This document shows positions 43,013 through 53,045 of a stretch of DNA of 64,000 nt, piece by piece. Numbering within the stretch: the stretch's first letter is position 1; each line of letters opens with the position of its first letter. A program made the translations under genes and the position numbers. The stretch comes from Rhizobium sp. BT04 (lineage in GTDB: Bacteria; Pseudomonadota; Alphaproteobacteria; Rhizobiales; Rhizobiaceae), in the NCBI RefSeq assembly GCF_030053135.1, contig NZ_CP125653.1, positions 124,001 to 188,000 on the forward strand, given 5' to 3'. The notes under the pieces were generated by a model. That model did no database searches. It saw nothing but the letters and a program-made list of their open reading frames with translations, and was not told where the DNA came from.

Positions 43013-44317
43013 TCAGACGCGATAGTAGCGGTTTGCCCGGCGTTCAGCTTCCTTCATCGCATCCTCCGGCGACATCTGGCCGGTGACGGCGGCCGCATAC
43101 ATGTCGACCAGAACGTAGTCGGCCATGGTTGCTGCCGAGGCATAACCGAGCGGGCCGGCATAGCCGTTCGGGCGCAGCTTTTCCGAAGCCCGCGCATAGG
43201 GTGCGTGGATCGGATCGGATGTCCAGATCGGGTTCTTGGCGAAGGCCTTGAGCGGCTGGCAGCAATAGGCGCTGGAGCCCTGGATCCAGGCATTCATCTG
43301 GTCGGCTTCCATCATGAACTTGATGTAGGCCTTGGCCGCTTCGGGATATTTGCTGTGCTTGAAGAGCAGCAGCGAGCTCGTCTGGCAAAGTTCCACGCTC
43401 TTGCCGACAGGCCCGATCGGGAAGTTCGTCGTCCGGATATCCTTGGCGATCTCGGCGAGCTTCGGGTCGTTCTTGGCGGTGTAATAGACCGACACGCCGT
43501 TGGCGATCAGCGAGACCTGGCCGGCCAGGAAGGCGCGATTGTTGTTGACGTCCTGCCAGCTTTCCGTGCCCGGAATGAAGGTCGCGTAGAGTTCCCTGGC
43601 ATAGTTGATCGATGCCAGCGTCTCGGGGCTGTTGATCGTCACCTTGCCGCCTTCGTCGACCATCATGCCGTTGTGGCTCCACAGCAGCCAATGGGCATAG
43701 TTGTTGCCGTCGCCGACCGCCTTGCCGTGCGGGAAGCCGGCGGGCGTGCCCTTTGCCTTCATCGCCTTGCACAGCTCGAGGAAACCAGCCGTATCGTTCG
43801 GGAATTCGTTGAAACCGGCAGCCTTCACATGGGTGTCGCGATAGACGACGGCATTGCCGATCGCCGTCAACGGCATGGCGATGAACTTGTCGTCGCGTGT
43901 GGCGTAGCCCTTCACGCCGTCGTACCAGCCATCATACTTGTTGCCGAGATAGTTGCCGAGTTCGGTGAGATCGACCAGCTTGTCAGGATATTGATGGGCG
44001 TCATCGAACCAGCACATGATGAGATCGGGACCGGAGCCGACATTGGCGGCAACGGCTGCCTTCGGGCGAATGTCCTCCCAGCTTTCCTTGTCGATGCGGA
44101 CTTCCACACCCGTGGCTTCGGTGAATTTCTTGGTATTGGCGATCCAGGCCTCTTCGTCGCCCTTGACGAAAGGCGTCCAACGCAGCAGCCGCAGGCTGGC
44201 GCCGCTTTCCGGCGTGTAAGTCGGCTCGGCCTGCGCCAGAGATGGCCGGATGCCGAGGCCGGCGGCGCCGGCGACGGCAGCCGAGGCGGCAAGAAAGTCA
44301 CGTCTTCTGATCCTCAT
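43013..44317 (-). CDS. Carbohydrate ABC transporter binding protein (SBP_bac_1), Tat-exported
   Basis: 434 residues from ATG 44317, preceded by GGAGGA. A twin-arginine signal (RRRDFLAASAAVAGAAGLGI, cleavage near AQA) leads to an extracellular solute-binding family 1 domain: ANVGSGPDLIMCWFDDAHQY, WYDGVKGYATRDDKFIAMPL and KFMMEADQMNAWIQGSSAYC. Tat export implies folding in the cytoplasm. The ligand should be a sugar or sugar acid; the adjacent DenD-like dehydrogenase suggests a four-carbon or related aldonate. Confidence 0.92.
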   Translation of the reverse strand: MRIRRRDFLAASAAVAGAAGLGIRPSLAQAEPTYTPESGASLRLLRWTPFVKGDEEAWIANTKKFTEATGVEVRIDKESWEDIRPKAAVAANVGSGPDLIMCWFDDAHQYPDKLVDLTELGNYLGNKYDGWYDGVKGYATRDDKFIAMPLTAIGNAVVYRDTHVKAAGFNEFPNDTAGFLELCKAMKAKGTPAGFPHGKAVGDGNNYAHWLLWSHNGMMVDEGGKVTINSPETLASINYARELYATFIPGTESWQDVNNNRAFLAGQVSLIANGVSVYYTAKNDPKLAEIAKDIRTTNFPIGPVGKSVELCQTSSLLLFKHSKYPEAAKAYIKFMMEADQMNAWIQGSSAYCCQPLKAFAKNPIWTSDPIHAPYARASEKLRPNGYAGPLGYASAATMADYVLVDMYAAAVTGQMSPEDAMKEAERRANRYYRV

Positions 44318-44468
44318 GAGATTCCTCCTCATCAAAAAGCGGGTACGAACTTGCCGGCACTCACCTCCCGCTTGGTGAACGCCGCTCCTTGCATCCCTGA
44401 GAAGGGATGCGTGCCTGCCTGCAGGCGACGAGAGGGCTCCTCCGCCCCCGCGCCACCGCCGGCCGGCC

Positions 44469-45536
44469 TCAGTCGGTTAATCTCCGGCCGCTCTCGGCGT
44501 CGAAGAGATGAACATGCGCGGCGTCGATCGCCACGCGCAGGGTTTCGCCCGGCCGCGCGTTGACGCGTTCGCGGAAGACGCAGCTGAGGTCGCTGCCCCC
44601 GAGCTTGAGGATGAGATGCGTCTCGTAGCCGGTCGGCTCGATCACTACGATTTCGCCGGGCAGGCCATTGGCATCGAGCAGGATATATTCCGGACGAAGC
44701 CCGTAGACGAGATCGCGGCCGATGGCGTCGGTCGGCGGATTGGCGACCGGGAGCGCGGTGCCGTCTGGTGCGTTGAAACGTGCCGGGTTTTCCGGATCGA
44801 GCCTGCCCTTGATCATGTTCATCGCCGGCGAGCCGATGAAGCCGCCGACGAATAGATTGGCCGGCTTGTCGTAAAGCTCGAGCGGGCTGCCGATCTGCTC
44901 GACGACGCCGTCATGCATGACGACGATCTTGTCGGCCATGGTCATCGCCTCGATCTGGTCGTGGGTGACGTAGACCGTCGTCGTTTTCAGCCGCTGGTGC
45001 AACTCCTTGATCTCGGCGCGCATGGCGACGCGCAGCTTGGCATCGAGGTTGGAGAGCGGTTCGTCGAACAGGAAGACCTCCGGATCGCGCACGATGGCGC
45101 GGCCCATGGCGACACGCTGGCGCTGGCCGCCGGAAAGCTGGCGCGGATAGCGGTCGAGCAGCTTATCGAGACCGAGGATGCCGGCGGCATATTTCACCCG
45201 CTTCTCCGCTTCCGCCTTCGGCGCCTTGTTCAGCATCAGCGAGAAGCCCATGTTCTGCTCCACCGTCATATGCGGATAGAGCGCATAGTTCTGGAACACC
45301 ATGGCGATGTCCCGATCCTTGGGCGGCAGGGTGTTGACCACGCGCCCGCCGATCTTGATCTCGCCGCCGGAAATGTTCTCAAGTCCCGCCAGCATCCGCA
45401 GCAGAGTGGATTTGCCACAACCCGACGGGCCGACCAGGATCACGAACTCCCCGTCGGCAATGTCGATATCCACGCCTTTGATGACCGGAAATGCACCGAA
45501 TGATTTCCGCACATCCGCGAATTGAACGCCTGCCAT
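44469..45536 (-). CDS. Carbohydrate ABC transporter ATPase (MalK/UgpC type)
   Basis: 355 residues. ABC domain: [20 protein letters not shown] (Walker A), [20 protein letters not shown] (signature) and [16 protein letters not shown] (Walker B), with THDQIEAMT (switch His). A TOBE domain occupies the last 110 residues ([32 protein letters not shown]). GGAGGAG precedes ATG 45536. It is the first transporter gene downstream of the DenD-like and FadR-type genes; 163 bases separate it from denD, so it may have its own promoter. Confidence 0.94.
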   Translation of the reverse strand: MAGVQFADVRKSFGAFPVIKGVDIDIADGEFVILVGPSGCGKSTLLRMLAGLENISGGEIKIGGRVVNTLPPKDRDIAMVFQNYALYPHMTVEQNMGFSLMLNKAPKAEAEKRVKYAAGILGLDKLLDRYPRQLSGGQRQRVAMGRAIVRDPEVFLFDEPLSNLDAKLRVAMRAEIKELHQRLKTTTVYVTHDQIEAMTMADKIVVMHDGVVEQIGSPLELYDKPANLFVGGFIGSPAMNMIKGRLDPENPARFNAPDGTALPVANPPTDAIGRDLVYGLRPEYILLDANGLPGEIVVIEPTGYETHLILKLGGSDLSCVFRERVNARPGETLRVAIDAAHVHLFDAESGRRLTD

Positions 45537-45699
45537 ACTCACTCCTCCCAGAAATCGAGCGCTACATGCTGTGTATTGGTATTTTCGTTATGTCTTGCCG
45601 GCGGCTGTCATCTTCTCTCTCTCAGGTCCTTCAGCCATCGCAATCTCGCATCTGTGCGGGTGCCCGGGCGGGGACGTTCTCCCTATCGGGTTTTCCCCC

Positions 45700-46686
45700 T
45701 CATCGGGACGCATCCGGAGCGTCTTCGGCGAGGTAGACCTCGATCAGCTCGTCGACGCTGGTTTCGGCGGAAAAACCCAGCTGCGTCGCCCGTTCCGGCG
45801 TAAAGGATTTCGGCCATCCGGCGACGATCCCTTCAATCACCTCGTCGCGGCGACGGTCGATCAGCTCCGCCGCCTCCGGCCCGGCGACACGGCGCAACGC
45901 ATCGATCTGGTCGGCAACCGTGGCGGCAAGCCCCGGCATGGTGAGCGTGCGCCGAACGCCCAGCGACGATGTGTCGAGCGTGGCGGCGTGGATCAGGAAG
46001 CCGACGGCCGACCGCGGGCTCGCCAGCCAATGTTTGACGGTTTCCTCGACCGGAAGAACGGCGCGCTGGCCGGCCAGCGGTTCCCGCAGGATGCCGGAAA
46101 AGAAGCCTGAGGCGGCGGCGTTCGGCGCGCCGGGCCGGATCACGATGGTCGGCAACCGAATTCCGATGCCGTCGACGAAGCCGCGGCGCGAATAGTCGGC
46201 AAGCAGAAGTTCCGACATCGCTTTTTGAACGCCGTAGCTGGTGAGCGGCGCCAGCACATAATCGTCGGGAATGGGATCGGGAAACGGCGAACCATAGACC
46301 GCAATCGAGGAGGAGAAGACGAAACGGGGGATATAGGCCTGGCGGCTTCCTTCCCGGCGGATCGCTTCCAACAGGGCTCGCGTGCCGTCGAGATTGACCC
46401 GATAGCCGAGGTCGAAATTGCGCTCGGCTTCGCCGGAAACGATCGCGGCGAGATGAAAAATCACGTCGGCTCTGAAAGCCGCCAGGGCCGCCGCCGCACG
46501 GCTTTCGGAAATATCGGCCGCCAGCGCTTCGACCGGCACGGAGATGCCGGCGGGCACCGGCGGGGCCGCGACATCCGCGAGCGTCATGCGGGTGATTGCA
46601 TGATCGCCAAGGGAACCGCTACGCCCCAGTGTGGCGGCGAGCTTCCGGCCGATCATTCCTCCCGCCCCGATAATGAGAATATGCAT
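45700..46686 (-). CDS. NAD-dependent epimerase/dehydratase, DenD (D-erythronate dehydrogenase)-like
   Basis: 328 residues, an extended short-chain dehydrogenase. The Rossmann motif is ILIIGAGGMIGRKLA, the active site is SSSIAVYGS with TSYGVQKAMSELL (YxxxK), and the substrate end has RLPTIVIRPGAPNAAASGFF, the RPG-pNxAAS pattern of D-erythronate 2-dehydrogenases. Length agrees with DenD. It would oxidise D-erythronate or a similar aldonate to a 2-keto acid. Downstream kinase and isomerase partners (OtnK, OtnC/OtnI types) are absent, so the pathway is incomplete here. It is co-directional with the FadR-type gene, 21 bases after it. Confidence 0.85.
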   Translation of the reverse strand: MHILIIGAGGMIGRKLAATLGRSGSLGDHAITRMTLADVAAPPVPAGISVPVEALAADISESRAAAALAAFRADVIFHLAAIVSGEAERNFDLGYRVNLDGTRALLEAIRREGSRQAYIPRFVFSSSIAVYGSPFPDPIPDDYVLAPLTSYGVQKAMSELLLADYSRRGFVDGIGIRLPTIVIRPGAPNAAASGFFSGILREPLAGQRAVLPVEETVKHWLASPRSAVGFLIHAATLDTSSLGVRRTLTMPGLAATVADQIDALRRVAGPEAAELIDRRRDEVIEGIVAGWPKSFTPERATQLGFSAETSVDELIEVYLAEDAPDASR

Positions 46687-46707
46687 CGCGTTTCGCCTCC
46701 TTGCGAA

Positions 46708-47436
46708 CTACGAGAAGAGTAATTTGGTCGTCGTATAAATACGGGTTTCGTGGATTGCGAAGGCCGCGGCCGCGGCATCCGGGTCCCGCGTCTCCAAGCC
46801 GGCGAGGATCAACCGGTGATCGGCGATGCTGGTGGCGATCGTCCCGGGCTGCGATACGATGCGCCTTCGGTGGCTGAGAAGATAGGAATAGAGGTCGGCG
46901 GCCATGTCGGCCAGCACCGCATTGCCGCTGGAACGGTAGATGACGGTGTGAAATTCCCGGTCGCAGATCAAAAAACGGACGGGATCGTCGCAGGCGGCGT
47001 CCTGTGCTGCGATCGACTTGCGGAGATAATCGAGCGTCGACGGCTCCATCTTGACCGCCGCGGCCCTGACGACCTGTGCTTCGATCAGCAGCCGCGCCTC
47101 GTGAACATGGTCGAGACTGTAGGCCGCAATGTCGCGATACCGCGCAGCCTGGACCGCCAATTCGCCGACATCCTCTGACGCCACGACCGTTCGCGTTCCT
47201 TGTGCAACCGAGAGAATTCCATGCGTGGAAAGGATAAGGATCGCGCCGCGGACGGTCTCGCGGCTGACGGAGAGCGCGGAAGCCAGCTCCCGTTCGCTGG
47301 GCAGCGGGTCGCCGGCTTTGAGGATGCCGGTGGCGATGAAGGTCGCAATCTTCTGGACGACGAAGTCTTTCATCGACTTCTTCGGCGCTCCCCCAATCGC
47401 CGCAACGTCGTCTTCGAGCATCGCCCGAACATCCAT
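46708..47436 (-). CDS. GntR-family regulator, FadR subfamily
   Basis: 242 residues. N-terminal winged helix-turn-helix: AGDPLPSERELASALSVSRE, TVRGAILILSTHGILSVAQG. The C-terminal FCD domain shows the metal/ligand site residues in HEARLLIEAQVVRAAA, CDREFHTVIYRSSGNAVL and HRLILAGLETRD. Start at ATG 47436; ATG 47442 is too near the GGGAGGG site. A perfect 17-bp inverted repeat abuts its ribosome site. It most likely controls itself, the DenD-like gene and the sugar transporter, with a sugar acid as ligand. Confidence 0.92.
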   Translation of the reverse strand: MDVRAMLEDDVAAIGGAPKKSMKDFVVQKIATFIATGILKAGDPLPSERELASALSVSRETVRGAILILSTHGILSVAQGTRTVVASEDVGELAVQAARYRDIAAYSLDHVHEARLLIEAQVVRAAAVKMEPSTLDYLRKSIAAQDAACDDPVRFLICDREFHTVIYRSSGNAVLADMAADLYSYLLSHRRRIVSQPGTIATSIADHRLILAGLETRDPDAAAAAFAIHETRIYTTTKLLFS

Positions 47437-47447
47437 CGCCATCCCTC

Positions 47448-47494
47448 CCCCTGAGGTCTACTGGTCCGGTAAGTGGGCCAGTAGACCTCAGGGG
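47448..47494. promoter_or_regulatory. Long perfect palindrome upstream of the FadR-type gene
   Basis: CCCCTGAGGTCTACTGG (47448-47464) and CCAGTAGACCTCAGGGG (47478-47494) are perfect 17-base arms separated by 13 bases. On the coding strand of the FadR-type gene the proximal arm runs into the GGGAGGG ribosome site, 12 bases from the start. The core TGGTCCGGT and TGGCCCACT halves resemble GntR/FadR-type half-sites. It could be an autoregulatory operator, or an RNA hairpin that hides the ribosome site. Confidence 0.6.
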
Positions 47495-47598
47495 CAAGAG
47501 ATTGTCAACGCCTGGATGTCCTCGATCGATTCCACAGTTATTTGGAGTAGTTTCGTGAAGCGGCAATATCGGGCACGCAGAGAAATTCACTCGGATGC

Positions 47599-50244
47599 TC
47601 AAGCCGCCTTGGAAGCCTTGCCGAGGCGTTTGATCGCTTGCTCCAGCGGGCGCTGGCCATCGCAGTAATCCTCCCAAGCCGGCGATTTCGACAGCAGTGC
47701 CGGCACGGTGCGGATGGTGAAGCGTTTGGGGTCCAGATCTGATTTGACCTGGGTCCAGGTCAGCGGCATCGAGACGGTCGCGCCCGGCCGGGCGCGTGAA
47801 GACAAGGGCGCCACGGCCGTCGCCATGCGATCATTGCGGAGATAGTCGAGGAAGATGCGGCCGTTCCTCAGGCTCTTGGTCATCTTGATCAGATAGAGGT
47901 CGGGATTGTCGCGCGCCATCTGCTGGCAGACGTCGTGCGCGAAGCTCTTCGCCTGCGCCCAGGAAAGCGGCTTGCGCTTGTTGATCGCAAGCGGCGTGAC
48001 GACGTGCAGGCCCTTGCCGCCGGTCGTCTTGCAGAAACTGATCAGACCCAGTTGGTCGAGACGATCGTGCATTTCGCGGGCCGCGGAAACGACTGTGGAG
48101 AATGGCACATCGGGGCCAGGGTCGAGGTCGAAGACGAGCCGGCCCGGCACCTCCGGCTTGTGCGGTTCGCAATTCCACGGATGCAGCTCGACGGCGCCGA
48201 TCTGCGCGACGGCGGCCAGACCCTCGACCCGGTCGATCTGCAGATAGGGCTTCTTGTCGCCGAAGACCTTGACCAGTTCGAGAAGGTTCGAGGTGCCGGG
48301 CATCGCATGGCGCTGGAAGAACTGCTCGCCGCCGATCCCATCGGGCGCGCGGATGATCGAACAGGGGCGCCCCTCTATGTGCGCGATCATCCAGGCACCG
48401 ACGGCTTCATAATAGCGTGCCAGCTCTTCCTTGGTCACCGGCCTGCGGTCACTGGCATCAGGCCACAGCGTCTTGTCCGGATTGGAGATCAATACGCCCA
48501 TGACCTCGGCCTTGGCGCCCTTTCGGCGGATCGGCCCGGCCTTCACCTCCGCCGCCGGCTCCGGCACGTCGGTCTCGGCCGGCTTCGCCGGCCGTTCGGC
48601 CTTGACATCCCTCGCCGGTTTGTCCGCCCGCAGTCCCTTGAAGGCCGCCTGGCGGACGATGCCGTCGGCGGTCCAGCCTGCGAACTCGATTTCCGCCACC
48701 AGCCGAGGCTTCAGCCAAGTGACCTCGGCCTCCTTCTTCGGCGCGTCGAAGCCGGTGAAGGGCGATTTCGCCGTCTCGAGCGCTTCCAGCTTCGGCAGCA
48801 GCGTTTCCACTGTCTTTGCGCCATATCCTGTGCCGACGCGGCCGACATAGACGAAGTGGTCGCCGCGGTAGACGCCGACCAGCAAGGAGCGGAATTTGCC
48901 GTTGGTCTTGGCATAGGCGCCGATCACCACTTCGTGGCCGGCGCGGCATTTCGACTTCGCCCAGCTGTCGGTGCGGCCCGATCGATAGGGTGCATCGCCC
49001 TGTTTGGAGACGATGCCTTCCAGTGAGAGCTTGCAGGCAGAGCGAAGCACCGCATCGCCGCCGGTCTCGAAATGCTCGACGAAACGCAATCGAGGGTCGC
49101 TGCCGGCATCCGACAGCAAGTTTTGAAGCCGCGCCTTGCGGTCGACGAGAGGCAGCGACCGCAAGTCCTCGCCACCCTCATAAAGCAGATCGAAGGCGAA
49201 ATAGACGAGATCGCCGGTCTTGCCTTCTGAAATGGCAGCCTGCAGGGCGGCGAAATCCGGTGCGCCGTGGTCGTCGAGCGCGCAGATCTCGCCGTCGATG
49301 ATGGCGTCGGGCAGCGCCGCTGCCGCCTCGGCGATCTCGGGATATTTGCCGGTCCAGTCGAGTCCTTTCCTCGTCTTCAGCGTCACCTCGCCCTCGAGCG
49401 TGCGCATCTGGATACGGTAGCCATCGAACTTGATCTCGTGAATCCAGCCGGAACCACCAGGCGGACGCTCCAGGGTCTGGCAAAGTTGCGGCGCAATGAA
49501 GTCCGGGAGATCGACGGTCTTTACCTTCTTCGGCTGTCTCCCGGCCCGGGCCTCCTCTTTTCTCTCTTCGGCGGCCAGCCCGTGATTGCTATCCCAGACG
49601 GCATCCGCCTTGATATCGCCGCCTTTGATCATGAAGGGCTTCGGCTTGCGGCCTTTGCCGGCGGCGATCGCGTCCATCGTTCGGCCGGAGGCGACGGAGG
49701 TGTCGTTGTCTTCCAGGATCGCTTCGCCATTGTCGTCGACCGAGAAAGCGTCGTGGTGCTTGATCAGCAGCCAGTTGGTTCGCTTGCCACCGTCGCGATC
49801 ATTGCGCATGCGCACCAGCACGAAGCTGCCATGCAGCCGTTCGCCTTCCAGGGTGAATTTGAAGTCACCCTTGGCGAGGGCCTGCTCCGGACTTTTCTTT
49901 CCCTCGGGCTCCCAATAGCCGCGGTCCCACAACATCACCGTGCCGCCGCCATACTGGCCTTTCGGGATCGTGCCTTCAAAGTCGCCGTAATCAAGCGGGT
50001 GATCTTCCACCTCGACGGCCAGCCGCTTGTCGTGCGGATCGAGGGATGGGCCTTTGGTCACCGCCCAGGATTTGAAGACGCCGTCGAGCTCGAGCCGCAG
50101 GTCGTAATGCAGCCGGGTGGCATCATGTTTTTGGATGACGAAGCGACGGCGATTGCTGCGCGCGATCTGCTTATCGCCGCTCGGCTCCGCCGTCTTCTGA
50201 AAGTCGCGCTTCGATCGATATGTCGAGAGGTTGTCACTGGCCAT
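47599..50244 (-). CDS. ligD: Multifunctional DNA ligase D (phosphoesterase, ligase, polymerase)
   Basis: 881 residues, the full three-domain order PE-LIG-POL. Phosphoesterase, about 30-190: [40 protein letters not shown]. Ligase, about 245-540: motif [13 protein letters not shown] with Lys near 272, [33 protein letters not shown]. Primase-polymerase, about 590-870: [25 protein letters not shown] with the catalytic aspartates, [12 protein letters not shown] and [14 protein letters not shown]. It processes and joins double-strand breaks with Ku. ATG 50244 is used; ATG 50265 adds seven residues and has no better ribosome site. No ku gene is nearby. Confidence 0.95.
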   Translation of the reverse strand: MASDNLSTYRSKRDFQKTAEPSGDKQIARSNRRRFVIQKHDATRLHYDLRLELDGVFKSWAVTKGPSLDPHDKRLAVEVEDHPLDYGDFEGTIPKGQYGGGTVMLWDRGYWEPEGKKSPEQALAKGDFKFTLEGERLHGSFVLVRMRNDRDGGKRTNWLLIKHHDAFSVDDNGEAILEDNDTSVASGRTMDAIAAGKGRKPKPFMIKGGDIKADAVWDSNHGLAAEERKEEARAGRQPKKVKTVDLPDFIAPQLCQTLERPPGGSGWIHEIKFDGYRIQMRTLEGEVTLKTRKGLDWTGKYPEIAEAAAALPDAIIDGEICALDDHGAPDFAALQAAISEGKTGDLVYFAFDLLYEGGEDLRSLPLVDRKARLQNLLSDAGSDPRLRFVEHFETGGDAVLRSACKLSLEGIVSKQGDAPYRSGRTDSWAKSKCRAGHEVVIGAYAKTNGKFRSLLVGVYRGDHFVYVGRVGTGYGAKTVETLLPKLEALETAKSPFTGFDAPKKEAEVTWLKPRLVAEIEFAGWTADGIVRQAAFKGLRADKPARDVKAERPAKPAETDVPEPAAEVKAGPIRRKGAKAEVMGVLISNPDKTLWPDASDRRPVTKEELARYYEAVGAWMIAHIEGRPCSIIRAPDGIGGEQFFQRHAMPGTSNLLELVKVFGDKKPYLQIDRVEGLAAVAQIGAVELHPWNCEPHKPEVPGRLVFDLDPGPDVPFSTVVSAAREMHDRLDQLGLISFCKTTGGKGLHVVTPLAINKRKPLSWAQAKSFAHDVCQQMARDNPDLYLIKMTKSLRNGRIFLDYLRNDRMATAVAPLSSRARPGATVSMPLTWTQVKSDLDPKRFTIRTVPALLSKSPAWEDYCDGQRPLEQAIKRLGKASKAA

Positions 50245-50549
50245 GGTCGTTCCCGCAAGCAGCATCCAAGCATGGAATGCCGGCCGGCGGCAGGAAGTTC
50301 CATGACGGTCTTCTCCAGCTGAATATTGGAAAGAAGTGTGTCTATGCCGGGCCTCGCCTCATCGAGGAGAGGCCATCCCCGACATCAGAAAGCACAGCCA
50401 GGCGGGCCGCCCGGGACGGAGAAGCAGCCGGCTTTCCAGGCTCATCCGATTGCCGGCGGCAGGAAGCAGCGAGGATCGATGAAAATTTGCCCGGCTCGCC
50501 GCATCATTCTCTTGCGTCAAACGTTAATTGCTACCACCGGGGTGCAAAC
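50245..50549. other. Divergent spacer between ligD and the SLC13-type gene
   Basis: About 300 bases without a gene. A hairpin-capable stretch (GCCTC...GAGGC) lies near 50350-50375. ORFs that cross this region on the plus strand are extensions of the downstream gene's frame without protein-like composition. No promoter could be assigned with confidence. Confidence 0.4.
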
Positions 50550-52316
50550 ATGCGCGTTGATCAATGGCTTTCTCTTCTCGTCATCGCGCTCATGATGGGC
50601 GCCTTCGTATGGGGCCGTTATCGATACGATATCGTCGCCGTGAGTTCCCTTCTCGTGGCAATCATCGTCGGCATCGTCCCTGCCAAAACTGCCTTTTCCG
50701 GTTTTGCCGATGACATTGTCATCATCGTCGGCAGCGCGCTCATTGTCAGCGCGGCGATATCCAGGTCGGGCATCATGGATGTCGCGCTACGCAGATTGTC
50801 TCCCGAAAAACGCGGGCCACGGATGCAACTGATCATTTTGATTGCCATTGTCGCGGCCCTGTCAGCCTTCGTCAAAAATATCGGTGCGCTGGCGATCATG
50901 ATCCCGGTTGCCGTGCAAATGGCGCGGAAATCACGCGTATCGCCGTCCATATTCCTGATGCCGATGTCTTTCGCCTCTCTGCTTGGAGGGCTGATGACGC
51001 AGATCGGCACATCGCCGAATATCATCGTTTCCCGGGTGCGTGAGGAGATCACCGGGCAACCGTTCGCAATGTTTGACTATACGCCCGTCGGCTTGGCGCT
51101 CGCCGTCGCCGGCATCGTCTTTTTGGCGCTGTTCTACAAGCTGCTTCCTGAAAGATCGCGGATAGAAACGTCGATGGACGAGGCGGTGGCGATCAAGAAC
51201 TATACGACCGAAGCCAAGGTCACCACGCCATCGGGGGCGATTGGCCGGTCCGTCAGCTGGCTGCAGAAACCGGCTGGCGGCGATGCGATGGTCACCGCAA
51301 TTATCGGCGGCAGCGGCCAGAGACGAACGCCCCTTCCCGATACCGTGCTGAAGGATGGCGACCTTCTGATCATCGAGGGAGAGCAAAGCGCCCTCGACAA
51401 GATCGTCAGTGAAGCCAAGCTTCAATTGTCCGATCGCAAACACGAGCCCGAGATACGCCAGGACATCAGTTCGGTCGAAGCCATTGTCGGCGAACATTCC
51501 CGATTGATCGGCGTCAGCGCAAAAGAGGTTTCGCTCTTCCACAACACCGGCCTCAACCTTCTTGCCGTCAGCCGCCGGGACAGGCGCTTCACCGAGCGCC
51601 TGGGCGAGATCAAGATCCGCAATGGCGACGTCGTGGTCTTGCAGGGCGACTTGCAGAAACTGCCGGATCTTTTACGCGAATGGGGATGTCTGCCGCTGGT
51701 CGTACGCGATATGAAGCTCGGCAACGCTCGCAACGGCATGATCCCCGTCATGATCCTGATGGCAACGATGGGGGCGACAGCCTTCGGCGGCATTCCTGTC
51801 GCGACAGCATTTTTTGCCGCCGCCTTTCTGATGGTGGTCACCGGATCCGTTCCCTTGCGCGAAGTCTATCATCATCTTGATGCGCCCATTCTGATCATGC
51901 TGGCCGCTCTCATTCCGATCAGTGACTCGCTGAGAACCACAGGCACCACCGACATTATCGCGGACCTCCTCTCGCGAACCGCCGAAGTGCTCCCGCCATT
52001 CGGCGCTCTGGCATTGATCCTGGTTGCGGCCATGGCCGTGACGCCGTTTTTGAACAATGCGGCGACCGTTCTGGTCATGGCACCGATCGCCGCGACCTTT
52101 GCCGCCAAGCTGGGCTTTCGGCCCGATGCTTTTCTGATGGCGGTGGCGATCGGCGCCGGCTGTGATTTCCTGACGCCCATCGGACACCAGTGCAACACGC
52201 TGGTTATGGCGCCGGGCGGCTATCGATTTGGTGACTATGCGCGATTGGGCCTGCCACTTTCGCTCATCGTCCTGCTTGTCAGTGTGCCTGTCCTGCTGGC
52301 TGCCTGGTCAATCTGA
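50550..52316 (+). CDS. SLC13/DASS-type membrane carrier with TrkA_C (RCK) domains
   Basis: 588 residues. Two blocks of membrane helices (about 1-185 and 395-588) flank a soluble middle with two TrkA_C repeats (DTVLKDGDLLIIEGEQSALD; LGEIKIRNGDVVVLQGDLQK). Transport motifs: SAFVKNIGALAIMIPVAVQM, LLGGLMTQIGTSPNIIVSRV and, near the end, VTPFLNNAATVLVMAPIAAT with TPIGHQCNTLVM. This architecture is typical of citrate/anion-transporter relatives (SLC13, CitMHS) in which the RCK parts may sense nucleotides. The substrate, such as sulfate or a dicarboxylate, is unknown. Confidence 0.9.
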   Translation: MRVDQWLSLLVIALMMGAFVWGRYRYDIVAVSSLLVAIIVGIVPAKTAFSGFADDIVIIVGSALIVSAAISRSGIMDVALRRLSPEKRGPRMQLIILIAIVAALSAFVKNIGALAIMIPVAVQMARKSRVSPSIFLMPMSFASLLGGLMTQIGTSPNIIVSRVREEITGQPFAMFDYTPVGLALAVAGIVFLALFYKLLPERSRIETSMDEAVAIKNYTTEAKVTTPSGAIGRSVSWLQKPAGGDAMVTAIIGGSGQRRTPLPDTVLKDGDLLIIEGEQSALDKIVSEAKLQLSDRKHEPEIRQDISSVEAIVGEHSRLIGVSAKEVSLFHNTGLNLLAVSRRDRRFTERLGEIKIRNGDVVVLQGDLQKLPDLLREWGCLPLVVRDMKLGNARNGMIPVMILMATMGATAFGGIPVATAFFAAAFLMVVTGSVPLREVYHHLDAPILIMLAALIPISDSLRTTGTTDIIADLLSRTAEVLPPFGALALILVAAMAVTPFLNNAATVLVMAPIAATFAAKLGFRPDAFLMAVAIGAGCDFLTPIGHQCNTLVMAPGGYRFGDYARLGLPLSLIVLLVSVPVLLAAWSI

Positions 52317-52338
52317 CTTATGCCGGTCTTCTTTCGAG

Positions 52339-52551
52339 ATGCCAAATCTTGGCAACGATCCGCCAGCCGTCCTTGTCTTTCACAAGACACAGATACGGGT
52401 GCTGCTCGAAACCAGCCGCGTATCGCTTGATGAGATCGCTGCTGCGACGGGCCTGGGCAGGTCCGAGAATCTCCGATTGCAGTTCGTTCAAACCTATGGC
52501 GTCAGTCCGTCAAATTACCGGAAGCGGTTCGCGACGCCGGGAATGGGCTGA
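52339..52551 (+). pseudogene. Truncated AraC-family regulator, C-terminal fragment
   Basis: The frame encodes about 70 residues ending in SLDEIAAATGLGRSENLRLQ followed by FVQTYGVSPSNYRKRF, the second helix-turn-helix and signature end of GlxA/AraC-type regulators. The N-terminal domain and first helix-turn-helix are missing; the preceding codons (NDPPAVLVFHKTQIRVLLE) still resemble the linker. It starts only 22 bases after the carrier gene. It is most likely the remains of a deleted regulator gene. Confidence 0.65.
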
Positions 52552-52617
52552 TCGGAGAAGTGGCGGACCAGCTTTGATGCACCCAGCCGATCCTAAATTC
52601 GGGCATCCCTGCTGATT

Positions 52618-52642
52618 CAGGCTGCGCCACCGGCGCAGCCTG
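52618..52642 (-). terminator. Hairpin downstream of the small membrane-protein gene
   Basis: CAGGCTGCGCC (52618-52628) and GGCGCAGCCTG (52632-52642) make a perfect 11-bp stem with a three-base loop. It starts seven bases after the stop of the minus-strand gene at 52649. No T run follows on that strand, but its strength and position suit transcript end formation. Confidence 0.5.
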
Positions 52643-52648
52643 GCGGCG

Positions 52649-52888
52649 TTACTTCCACTGCGTCCCGTCGGCGGCGGCGCAGCCGTAAGGTGGCAGGGAA
52701 CCGGCAAAGGTGCTTTTGAGCTTGGCGCAGCCCCAGCTGTTGATCGGGCCGGGCATGGCATTGTTCAGCGTGATGCCGATTTCATCATAGGGGCTGTCGG
52801 TGTTGGTGACATAGCGATACCAGCGGAAACCGGTAAAAACGACGACAGCCAGAGCGATGATCAGCAGCAGGCGAACCAGTTTTTTCAT
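52649..52888 (-). CDS. Small secreted or membrane-anchored hypothetical protein
   Basis: 79 residues. The N-terminus KKLVRLLLIIALAVVVFTGF is a single hydrophobic segment with positive flank, acting as a signal anchor. The rest is a short periplasmic tail with two cysteines (NSWGCAKLKSTF and LPPYGCAAADG) that could form a disulfide. GGAAATATT precedes the ATG. No family function is known to me; proteins with this layout are common in Rhizobium. Confidence 0.75.
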   Translation of the reverse strand: MKKLVRLLLIIALAVVVFTGFRWYRYVTNTDSPYDEIGITLNNAMPGPINSWGCAKLKSTFAGSLPPYGCAAADGTQWK

Positions 52889-53045
52889 AATATTTCCTTC
52901 AAATGCAACCGCCGCCGTTTAGCACTCCCATGTCGAAGCTGAAAGCTCCGGCCTGGTGCAACACACGCCAAAAATGGTTGCTGAACGTGCCGATGAATGG
53001 CCCTACTGCATAATTCCTGAAATCGATTCTCTGACGGGATCTGCA

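Noticed and set aside
52228..52551. Longer start for the AraC fragment inside the carrier gene
   Set aside because: The upstream codons overlap the conserved end of the SLC13-type gene and have no regulator similarity; the fragment was limited to 52339-52551.
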